Assembly (NCBI GenBank): GCA_020724865.1
Contig: DYGA01000002.1
Span: 1-64,000 of the forward strand
Source of the DNA: Candidatus Paceibacter sp.
GTDB taxonomy: Bacteria; Patescibacteria; ABY1; S139-126
Length of the DNA: 64,000 nt
Direction: 5' to 3'
The notes below the pieces were generated by a model. The model was not told the origin of the DNA, ran no database searches, and was given only the letters and a program-made list of their open reading frames with translations. The translations under genes and the position numbers were made by a program. Positions 39,932 through 46,492 of this stretch are shown here, piece by piece. Numbering within the stretch: position 1 is the first letter of the stretch; each line of letters begins with the position of its first letter.

Positions 39932-40330
39932 TTATTCGCATATAAAAATTTCTTCATAATCAATTGCCACCAAATCTCCTGGTAAGGTTTGAAATAACCA
40001 AATTTCTCTATTTGTTTTGTCAGCAAATTTATCAAGGTGGGCGGGAATTTTATTTTTAGCAACCAGGGTTAAGTTATAGAGTATAAACGGATCGCCAAAG
40101 CCTAGCGTATAGTTTTTACCAGTAGGTAAGTCTTTGTGGGGCCTAGTTTGATTGCAAGCGCAGGGTAGAAAGTTGTTTTTTGCGGAAAATTGTTCCAGAG
40201 GTATTTCACTTACCAAAGTAATAGTAAAAGGTGATTCAGCAATATAACCATCACTGGTATAACAAAATGTTTTTTTTCGTAAAGTGTGGTTGATCGGCAA
40301 AATTTTTACGGCAGACATTTCTTCTCTCAT
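39932..40330 (-). CDS. Hypothetical protein
   Basis: 132 residues from the ATG at 40330, supported by an AGGAG SD 7 nt upstream on the minus strand; an upstream in-frame start 45 nt earlier has no SD. The protein is beta-rich with NNFLPCACNQTRPHKDLPTGKNY, a Cys-Ala-Cys motif that could bind metal, and a hydrophobic-acidic end. No signal peptide. Family not recognised. Confidence 0.65.
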   Translation of the reverse strand: MREEMSAVKILPINHTLRKKTFCYTSDGYIAESPFTITLVSEIPLEQFSAKNNFLPCACNQTRPHKDLPTGKNYTLGFGDPFILYNLTLVAKNKIPAHLDKFADKTNREIWLFQTLPGDLVAIDYEEIFICE

Positions 40331-40409
40331 GTCTTTTCTCCTATTTAGTGAAGTAATAAGTTGTTTAAGGGACAATTAGAAAATTGTATTTATTTTTTTA
40401 TAAAAAGTC

Positions 40410-40640
40410 AAGAAAAATATGGTAGGAGATAGGATTTAAGATTCAGGATTCAGGAGATAGGATATAGAATAATTAAAATTTATAAATTAAATACTAATTG
40501 ACAAATACTAAATTCAAAGCACTAAATCCTAAATAATTTTTAAATTCAAATTATTTAAATTCAAAACAATATAGAAGTCATAAGTTTTGAATATTAGAAT
40601 TTATTATTTATTTAATTAGTTATTAGTAATTTTATATAAT
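40410..40640. repeat. Degenerate GGAT/AT-rich repeat tract in a 371-nt gap
   Basis: GGAGATAGGAT, GATTCAGGATT and GGAGATAGGATATAG recur as near-tandem 10-12-nt units at 40425-40470, then long AT stretches. Short relatives sit at 42245-42262 and 43861-43880. No open frame of interest; a promoter closes the gap. Confidence 0.4.
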
Positions 40641-40648
40641 TTTTACCC

Positions 40649-40677
40649 TTGAATTTTTATGGTAGCAAAGTTAAACT
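40649..40677 (+). promoter_or_regulatory. Putative uppS promoter
   Basis: TTGAAT (40649-40654), 17 nt, TAAACT (40672-40677). Confidence 0.5.
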
Positions 40678-40701
40678 AAACCCACTTATATTTTTTAAAA
40701 A

Positions 40702-41391
40702 ATGACAGAGAAACAATTAAATCATTTAGCAATTATTTTGGATGGTAATAGGCGTTGGGCTAAAGCTCGTGGATTACCCAGTTTATTTGGTCATAAAGAA
40801 GGAGTTGAGGCAGTCAAACGGACAATAGATGCTTGTATAAAGTATAAAATTAAATATTTGACGGTGTATGCTTTTTCTACGGAAAATTGGCAACGTTCAG
40901 AGGAAGAAGTTGGTTATCTGATGGGACTGGCTTTAGAGAATATTGGCGGGGGTATAGATTATTTCAACGAACGGGGAGTGAAGTTAAAAATTTTTGGTCG
41001 ACTTGATAATTTAGAACCAAAATTAGCCAAGGCCTTCGAAAAAGCAGTTGCTGCTACTGCGACCAATGAGGTATTAAATTTTAATGTTTGTTTCAATTAT
41101 GGCGGCCGGTCCGAAATTACTCAAGCTATTAGACAAATAATAAAAACTGGTATTAAAGCAGATGAAGTAACTGAAGAGCTAGTTTCTAATTATTTATATA
41201 GTGCTGGCCAACCTGAGCCTGATATGATTGTTAGAACCAGTGGGGAAGTGAGATTATCCAATTTTTTACCTTGGCAGTCAGTGTATAGTGAATTTTATTT
41301 TCCCTCCTATCACTGGCCGGATTTTGATGAGTCTAAGGTAAAAGAGGTTATTGAAGAATTTAGTCAAAGGCAACGACGGTTTGGAAAATAA
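40702..41391 (+). CDS. uppS: Undecaprenyl diphosphate synthase (cis-prenyltransferase)
   Basis: 229 residues. The pyrophosphate-binding P-loop reads LAIILDGNRRWAKARGLP (most bacteria have MDGNGRWA). YLTVYAFSTENWQRS and the end DMIVRTSGEVRLSNFLPWQSVYSEFYF are family signatures. It adds isopentenyl units to farnesyl diphosphate to make the C55 carrier used for peptidoglycan and surface glycans, and so feeds the sugar-phosphate transferase (48114) and LCP protein (59521) encoded here. Confidence 0.96.
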   Translation: MTEKQLNHLAIILDGNRRWAKARGLPSLFGHKEGVEAVKRTIDACIKYKIKYLTVYAFSTENWQRSEEEVGYLMGLALENIGGGIDYFNERGVKLKIFGRLDNLEPKLAKAFEKAVAATATNEVLNFNVCFNYGGRSEITQAIRQIIKTGIKADEVTEELVSNYLYSAGQPEPDMIVRTSGEVRLSNFLPWQSVYSEFYFPSYHWPDFDESKVKEVIEEFSQRQRRFGK

Positions 41392-41496
41392 ATTTTTTAG
41401 TTAATAGTGTTAAGTCTATTTCTATTAATATAAAAATCTTACTAAAGTTACACTTTTTGGTTTTTTCCCAAATATTCACTATAAATTCATAAGTGG

Positions 41497-41502
41497 TATA
41501 AT
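41497..41502 (+). promoter_or_regulatory. -10 box for the 41531 gene
   Basis: Perfect TATAAT with a weak -35 (TTCACT) 16 nt upstream; leader of about 22 nt. Confidence 0.5.
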
Positions 41503-41530
41503 GGAAGTGCTGATTATTAAGTATTAATTT

Positions 41531-42238
41531 ATGAAAAAAAATAAGTATTTTATTGTAGTAAGTTTGTTTATTTTGGCATTAGTTTTGCTAGCTGGCAATG
41601 TTCAAGCCAGAAAAGGAGAAGATGACAACCAGCCGGTAAATAGTGCCGCTGCCCAAGCACCAGGATTGAAATTGCGCGGTAATGGCAGTGTGGACGATAC
41701 GCAACCAAATGCTCTTTTATCCACTTCTACAGGTACTTCAACCGCTACTTCTACAGCAACTACTACGCCGACCACAACTCCACCAGTACAAAATCGCAAT
41801 CGTGCCTCGATTAATGCTTTGGAACACAGAAGTGCAGTGGCCAATTTTGTCCAAGGATTATTAAAAGTTGCAGACAGAGAGCCGGGCGGAATTGGTGGAC
41901 AGGTGAGAGAAGTGGCCAGAGCACAAAGTTCATCTACGGAAACAGTAGTGCAGGCCATGGAAAAAGTGCAAACCAGAAGTAAAATAAAAACCTTTTTGTT
42001 TGGTTCGGATTATAAAAACTTAGGTAAGTTGCGCAGTGAAATGGTGCAGACCAGAAACAGATTGGAGCAATTAAATAGATTGCTCAGTGAAGTCACAAAT
42101 GAAGCAGATAAAACTGAACTGCAAAATCAAATCTCAACTTTAGAACAAGAACAGGAAAAGATTCAGACTTTTATTGCCCAAAAAGAACAAGAAGGAAAAT
42201 ATAGTTTGTTTGGCTGGTTGATGAAATTATTTAATTAG
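41531..42238 (+). CDS. Secreted Thr/Ser-linker and coiled-coil protein
   Basis: 235 residues. Signal peptide ending near NVQA (residue 26), then a low-complexity Ser/Thr/Pro linker (about 66-92, STSTGTSTATST), then a helical half (about 100-230). The second helix (RSEMVQTRNRLEQLNRLLSEVTNEADKTELQNQIS) looks like a coiled coil. The end GKYSLFGWLMKLFN is amphipathic. Architecture resembles CPR surface proteins of the DUF5667 kind, but I cannot confirm the family. Probably surface exposed, possibly glycosylated at the linker. Confidence 0.75.
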   Translation: MKKNKYFIVVSLFILALVLLAGNVQARKGEDDNQPVNSAAAQAPGLKLRGNGSVDDTQPNALLSTSTGTSTATSTATTTPTTTPPVQNRNRASINALEHRSAVANFVQGLLKVADREPGGIGGQVREVARAQSSSTETVVQAMEKVQTRSKIKTFLFGSDYKNLGKLRSEMVQTRNRLEQLNRLLSEVTNEADKTELQNQISTLEQEQEKIQTFIAQKEQEGKYSLFGWLMKLFN

Positions 42239-42269
42239 GGTTTAGGAACTAGGATACAGGATATAGTAA

Positions 42270-42302
42270 AAACTCCTCGCCTTATGGTTGGGGAGTTTTT
42301 TA
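42270..42302 (+). terminator. Terminator after the 41531 gene
   Basis: AACTCCTCGCC and GGTTGGGGAGTT pair imperfectly, followed by T6. Confidence 0.65.
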
Positions 42303-42321
42303 ATTATTAATTATTAATAAC

Positions 42322-42343
42322 TCCTGCCTACCGGTAGGCAGGA
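42322..42343. repeat. Perfect palindrome, CCTGCC family, copy 1
   Basis: CCTGCCTACCGGTAGGCAGG with one extra T/A pair outside. Related to the element at 44535-44554, differing in the two central-flank bases. Confidence 0.9.
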
Positions 42344-42415
42344 ATGAATTTTAAATTATTTAATTAATAAATTAAGTCATTGATTAGTAATTCGTCATTA
42401 GTAATTAGTAATTTA
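42344..42415. repeat. AT-only dispersed repeat, copy 3
   Basis: Homologous to 38060-38106: both hold TTAATTAATAAATTAA then CATTGATTAGTAATT. It directly abuts the palindrome. Confidence 0.65.
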
Positions 42416-42525
42416 TTTTTTTAATAGTTTGTCAAAAACGCCAGTTTATTTTACTATTAAATCCTGAAATCACCTTGAGTAGGGTACAAGTTTAGAATGA
42501 TAATAAGATGATAATAATCCTAACT

Positions 42526-42608
42526 GTCATGCTGAACTTGTTTCAGCATCTAAAAATAGACCCTGAAACAAGTTCAGGGTGACAAGGGTGAATAAGTTCA
42601 GGGTGTCA
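42526..42608. repeat. Hairpin-forming dispersed element (CTGAACTTGTTTCAG type)
   Basis: Left arm 42526-42552 (GTCATGCTGAACTTGTTTCA...) and right arm 42557-42583 pair along about 27 bp with few mismatches around AAAA. A third half-copy (AAGTTCAGGGTGTCAT) follows at 42593-42608. It looks like a widespread non-coding MITE-like repeat. It lies in a gap of 382 nt that otherwise contains a terminator, the palindrome and an AT repeat. Confidence 0.8.
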
Positions 42609-42620
42609 TAATTATATACT

Positions 42621-43244
42621 ATGCAAAAGTGGTTAGAAAAAATTAGACAAGCTATGGGCAAGCAACCCATGTTTTGGCGTTGGCTGGGAATTTTATTGAT
42701 ATTTTTTGGTTTAGTTATTATTTGGCGGGCACAAATGCCAATTAGTAGTCCGACTGATTATGAAAATTATGGAGAACTTAATATTTTACCTTCAGGTGAG
42801 GAAATGGATTTAACTCCAGTGGATTTGTCTGGTATAGATCTGACTAGTAAGAATGGTAATTGGATTGTGATTCCTAAAATGGGAGTGGATAGCGCGATTT
42901 TTGAAGGAGGGGAAGAAATGCTCAATCAAGGTGTGTGGCATTTGCCCAGAACTTCAACACCAGATCAAGGTGGTAATACTGTCTTGTCAGCTCATCGTTG
43001 GTTATATAAACCGCCGGATCCCAGGACTTTTTGGAATATTGACAAAATAGAGGTTGGTGATGAAGTGTATGTTAAATGGCAAGATAAAGAATATACTTAT
43101 CGGGTAATATCTACTGAAGTGGTGACGCCGGATCGGGTGGATATTTTGCGTCCGACTAAAGAACCAATTTTAACTTTTTTTTCTTGCACGCCACTTTATT
43201 CAACTTCGCATCGGTTGGTAGTAAAAGCGGAACTGGTTGAATAA
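42621..43244 (+). CDS. Class-D/E-like sortase
   Basis: 207 residues. One N-terminal membrane anchor (about 19-37), then a sortase barrel with His125 in LSAHRW, Cys189 in LTFFSCTPLYSTSHRLVV and Arg198 completing the triad. It would join surface proteins to the wall or to each other. No LPxTG-like substrate gene is obvious in this window. Starts 13 nt after the hairpin repeat, so a promoter may lie inside it. Confidence 0.92.
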   Translation: MQKWLEKIRQAMGKQPMFWRWLGILLIFFGLVIIWRAQMPISSPTDYENYGELNILPSGEEMDLTPVDLSGIDLTSKNGNWIVIPKMGVDSAIFEGGEEMLNQGVWHLPRTSTPDQGGNTVLSAHRWLYKPPDPRTFWNIDKIEVGDEVYVKWQDKEYTYRVISTEVVTPDRVDILRPTKEPILTFFSCTPLYSTSHRLVVKAELVE

Positions 43245-43247
43245 AAA

Positions 43248-43277
43248 AAAATGTGAAATTAATTTCACATTTTTTTA
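43248..43277 (+). terminator. Terminator after the sortase gene
   Basis: AATGTGAAATT pairs with AATTTCACATT, followed by T5. Confidence 0.9.
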
Positions 43278-43309
43278 ATAAATTTTCTAATTTCTAGTAA
43301 TTAAACTAA

Positions 43310-43798
43310 TTATTTTAACAGACTCAGGAACATCAAAAAGAAAAAGGCTTGCCAGATTAGTCCGTATTTGAGGGGAATGAGAAAATTTAATTTTCGTTCA
43401 AAAAAAGTATGTATGGTTTTGTGAATATTTTGAAATTTAGCTAGCCAGGGATAGTCTTTGTTGAATTTTCCGTTTAAAACAAAACTTAAGCCAGAAATCA
43501 GATCAGGCAAAATCGCTGCTCCTAGACCGACAAAAAATAATCCGTAATGAGTAGGAGCAAACATAAGTAGGTAGTAAATAGAAAATAAAAATATTAAAAA
43601 ACTGTCAATGGTAGCTACCCAAAAAAGTTTTCGGAATTGAACATTTTTGGGCTGAGTTTTGTCGGTTAGTTTTTCATCGCCATGTGGAATAAAATCAAGT
43701 ACAAAGTGGGAAAAAAATGACATTAAAAAAACGAGCATAGGATTGCCGGTTTGTTGTGATATGACAGTGGCAGCAGCAGTATGCACGATTAAGAACAT
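43310..43798 (-). CDS. YdjM/DUF457-like membrane protein
   Basis: 162 residues, four hydrophobic segments. The N-terminus (MFLIVHTAAATVISQQTG) and FFSHFVLDFIPHGDEK carry the His/Asp pattern of the membrane-bound metal-dependent hydrolase group (YdjM-like). A further PDLISGL segment and an IHKTIHTFFERK loop contain more His/Asp. Substrate unknown. The family is common in CPR. No cognate operon partner here. Confidence 0.75.
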   Translation of the reverse strand: MFLIVHTAAATVISQQTGNPMLVFLMSFFSHFVLDFIPHGDEKLTDKTQPKNVQFRKLFWVATIDSFLIFLFSIYYLLMFAPTHYGLFFVGLGAAILPDLISGLSFVLNGKFNKDYPWLAKFQNIHKTIHTFFERKLNFLIPLKYGLIWQAFFFLMFLSLLK

Positions 43799-43885
43799 GG
43801 GGAATAATTTATTAATTACTAATTTTTAATTGCTAATAACTAATTTAATTTTACAATTCTATATCCTAAATTCTAGATTCTACTC

Positions 43886-43962
43886 TGGTGACAGGGGGCG
43901 GAGTTGAACCGCCGACCTAGGGGTTATGATTCCCTCGCTCTAACCAACTGAGCTACCCTGCC
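43886..43962 (-). tRNA. tRNA-Met (CAT), possibly tRNA-Ile2
   Basis: 77 nt with encoded CCA. D arm GCTC/GAGC, anticodon arm AGGGA-ATCATAA-CCCCT (A31-C39 mismatch), T arm GGCGG-TTCAACT-CCGCC. Elongator Met is likeliest, since a clear initiator lies next to it. A CAT tRNA modified to read isoleucine codons cannot be excluded by sequence alone. Confidence 0.92.
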
Positions 43963-43963
43963 T

Positions 43964-44039
43964 TGGTAGCGGGGGCTGGACTCGAACCAGCGACCTCCAG
44001 GTTATGGGCCTGGCGAGCTGCCAACTGCTCTACCCCGCG
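43964..44039 (-). tRNA. Initiator tRNA-fMet (CAT)
   Basis: 76 nt with encoded CCA. First pair C1-T72 is unpaired, and A11-T24 is kept, both initiator traits. The anticodon arm is CCAGG-CCCATAA-CCTGG: base 33 is C instead of the near-universal T, and the first of the three usual G-C pairs is A29-T41. Confidence 0.95.
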
Positions 44040-44179
44040 TCGATAAATACGCTTAAAGATTATATCTTATTTATCTAAATTTTTCAAGATATTTTTTAAT
44101 AAACCTTAAAATATTACTTATTTCTTAATACTTTATTCTGTTTTACATTAACAGAATTAATCAGGTTAATACAAAAGCA

Positions 44180-44266
44180 TGGTGCCGCGGGAGAGAATCG
44201 AACTCTCATGAGCTTGCGCTCACAGGTTTTTGAGACCTGCGTGTCTACCAATTCCACCACCGCGGC
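44180..44266 (-). tRNA. tRNA-Leu (CAA)
   Basis: 87 nt with a long variable arm (GTGAGCGCAAGCTCAT), anticodon CAA in CTCAAAA, acceptor GCCGCGG/CCGCGGC and encoded CCA. Confidence 0.96.
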
Positions 44267-44273
44267 GTATTTT

Positions 44274-44510
44274 CTATTGTATATTTTTTAAATATTCTTT
44301 ACCAATTCCTGATTTTAAATATTTCTCTCTTTTCCGTGCTTGTAACCGTGTGTCATAGGTTTCGTAGATTATCAATTGAAATGGCTTATAAGGCTTTGTC
44401 GTTTTATTTAAACCAGTGTTATGTTGATGAAACCTTCTTTTTAAATCATTAGTTAATCCTACATATATATAATTTTTGTTTACACTTTTTATGGCGTACA
44501 CAAAATACAT
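44274..44510 (-). CDS. GIY-YIG endonuclease-like protein
   Basis: 78 residues, essentially one GIY-YIG domain: MYFVYAIKSVNKNYIYVGLTNDLKRRFHQHN, later Tyr/Glu (IIYETY) and KREKYLKSG. The second motif reads YVG rather than YIG, which is common. Single-domain members occur in many CPR genomes and act as nicking or repair-like nucleases. It lies between tRNA-Leu and a 26-nt copy of that tRNA's 5' end, as if inserted there. Its role in that insertion is inference. Confidence 0.88.
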   Translation of the reverse strand: MYFVYAIKSVNKNYIYVGLTNDLKRRFHQHNTGLNKTTKPYKPFQLIIYETYDTRLQARKREKYLKSGIGKEYLKNIQ

Positions 44511-44523
44511 ATTTTTATATTAA

Positions 44524-44569
44524 GTGTCTACCAACCTGCCTGCCGGCAGGCAGGTTCCACCACCGCGGC
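44524..44569 (-). repeat. Copy of the tRNA-Leu 5' end split by a 20-bp palindrome
   Basis: GTGTCTACCAA (44524-44534) plus TTCCACCACCGCGGC (44555-44569) together equal bases 44241-44266 of tRNA-Leu, 26 of 26. The palindrome CCTGCCTGCCGGCAGGCAGG (44535-44554) sits between them. A much decayed third copy lies at 44603-44640. The remaining gap to parA holds a promoter only. Confidence 0.93.
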
Positions 44570-44698
44570 ATTTTTATTTTTATTAAAGTAAGTATTAAGT
44601 AACCAGTTTGTCAGCAGGTAGGATTCACCATTACCGCAAATTTTTATTGCGTATTTATAAAATTAATCAAAAATATTAAATTTGTCAACAAAATCTTT

Positions 44699-44726
44699 TT
44701 GATAAATAAACAAAATATTGTATAAT
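44699..44726 (+). promoter_or_regulatory. parAB promoter
   Basis: TTGATA (44699-44704), 16 nt, TATAAT (44721-44726). Confidence 0.7.
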
Positions 44727-44759
44727 AATACTATCTGAATATCATCAGAAAATTATTTT

Positions 44760-45521
44760 ATGGGTAAGATTATAGCACTGGTCAATCAAAAAGGTGGCGT
44801 AGGTAAAACCACGACATCAGTAAACCTCGCTGCTTATTTAGCATTATTTGGTAAAAGAGTTTTGTTGGTTGATATTGATCCTCAAGGCAATGCTTCTTCG
44901 GGTTTGGGGATTGTTTTGCGAGAATTTGATGAACATATTTATCATGCTTTGGTGATACCGGAAAAATTTCCCAAGATTATTAGGAATACCAATATGGATA
45001 GTTTGCACGTGGCACCTGCAAACAGCAGCTTAGCTGGAGCTGCGGTGGAGTTGGTAAATTTTCCCCAACGGGAATATCGATTGCGACAGTTATTAGTTGA
45101 AGCTAAAGATAAATACGATTATATAATTATTGATAGTCCACCTTCACTTGGATTGTTGACCATCAATGGTTTAGTAGCGGCTGATCAAGTGCTGATTCCA
45201 GTTCAGGCAGAGTATTATGCTTTAGAAGGATTAGGACAACTATTAAAGACTATAAATTTAGTCCAAGCACACTTGCATCCCGAGTTGCAGATTTTGGGAG
45301 CAGTTATTACTATGTATGATAGACGCAATCGTTTATCAGCAGCCGTAATGAATGAGTTGTATCAGTATTTCCCTAAGCGTATTTTTAAATCAGTTATACC
45401 ACGGAGTGTGAGATTGGCAGAAGCACCATCACATGGTATGCCAATTTTACTTTATGATAAAAATTCAACAGGTAGTCGGGCATATCAAGATTTAGCCCAA
45501 GAAATATTAAACATCACTTAA
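44760..45521 (+). CDS. parA: ParA/Soj chromosome-partition ATPase
   Basis: 253 residues. Deviant Walker A KGGVGKTTTSVNLAAYLA, Walker A' (LVDIDPQGNASSGLG) and Walker B (YIIIDSPPSLG) of the ParA/MinD family. It has no N-terminal HTH, so it is a Soj-type chromosomal ParA. It moves origins by ATP-driven DNA binding, stimulated by ParB. parB starts 2 nt after its stop. No canonical parS is seen near the pair. Confidence 0.97.
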   Translation: MGKIIALVNQKGGVGKTTTSVNLAAYLALFGKRVLLVDIDPQGNASSGLGIVLREFDEHIYHALVIPEKFPKIIRNTNMDSLHVAPANSSLAGAAVELVNFPQREYRLRQLLVEAKDKYDYIIIDSPPSLGLLTINGLVAADQVLIPVQAEYYALEGLGQLLKTINLVQAHLHPELQILGAVITMYDRRNRLSAAVMNELYQYFPKRIFKSVIPRSVRLAEAPSHGMPILLYDKNSTGSRAYQDLAQEILNIT

Positions 45522-45523
45522 TT

Positions 45524-46438
45524 ATGGCAAAAAAATTTAGTTTAGGTAGAGGCTTAGGTTCGCTTATTCCTGATGGTAAAAATGAAGAATTTGAGCAACC
45601 TATGACTGTTGATGGAATAGATGATTTGGTATCAACGCCAATTGAAGTTGATAGTCCTTTAGCTCACCAACAAAAAATTGAATATATTGATCCAAAAAAA
45701 ATAGTCACTTCACATTATCAACCGCGTCAGTTATTTGAAAATACTGCTTTGGAAGAATTGGTCAACTCTATCAAAGAGTTTGGTATTTTGGAGCCGTTGA
45801 TTGTTTCGCCTCTGAGCGGAGGTGCTTATAAGTTGGTAGCTGGGGAAAGAAGATTACGAGCAGCTAAAATTCTAGGTCTTAAAAGTGTACCGGTTATTAT
45901 CCGTACTGTTTCCGAACAACAACGATTGGAAATATCTTTGATTGAAAATGTACAGAGACGTGATTTAACACCTTTGGAAGAGGCAAACGCATATAAAAAA
46001 TTGATTGAAGAGTTTAATATTACTCAAGATGAATTGGCAAAAAAAGTTGGCAAATCCAGATCAAAAATTGCCAACTCTTTACGACTTTTAAATTTACCCG
46101 CTGAAGTGCAAGCTTTGCTTGGTAGCGGTCGTATCACCGAAGGCCATGCAAAAGTTATTTTGGAATTAGCCACGCCGCAGGAACAGATAATTATGGCTAG
46201 GCGAGTTGCGGAACAGAATATGTCGGTTAGGGATGTGGAGAAAAAAGTAGCAATTCGCAAAAGAAAAAACAAACCAGCCGTTGAATTAAATGAAAAGTTG
46301 CAAATATTGCAAGACGAATTAAGAAGAATATTCAAAACTAAGGTTTACATAAAGCCTAAAAAACAGGGCGGGTTGATTGAGATAGAGTATTATTCTGATG
46401 AAGAACTGAACAATTTAATTGACCGATTGGGGATATAA
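45524..46438 (+). CDS. parB: ParB/Spo0J partition protein
   Basis: 304 residues. A basic start MAKKFSLGRGLGSLIP is typical. The CTP-binding ParB nuclease-like domain has GERRLRAAKILGLKSVP and LIENVQRRDLTPLEEA. The HTH domain contains TQDELAKKVGKSRSKIANSLRLLNLP, and a C-terminal dimer domain follows. It loads at parS as a CTP-dependent clamp and stimulates ParA. Operon with parA. Confidence 0.97.
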   Translation: MAKKFSLGRGLGSLIPDGKNEEFEQPMTVDGIDDLVSTPIEVDSPLAHQQKIEYIDPKKIVTSHYQPRQLFENTALEELVNSIKEFGILEPLIVSPLSGGAYKLVAGERRLRAAKILGLKSVPVIIRTVSEQQRLEISLIENVQRRDLTPLEEANAYKKLIEEFNITQDELAKKVGKSRSKIANSLRLLNLPAEVQALLGSGRITEGHAKVILELATPQEQIIMARRVAEQNMSVRDVEKKVAIRKRKNKPAVELNEKLQILQDELRRIFKTKVYIKPKKQGGLIEIEYYSDEELNNLIDRLGI

Positions 46439-46492
46439 TTGGTTTTAGTATATTAATTGAGTATATAATTTAAATTTAATTTCATTTGTTAG

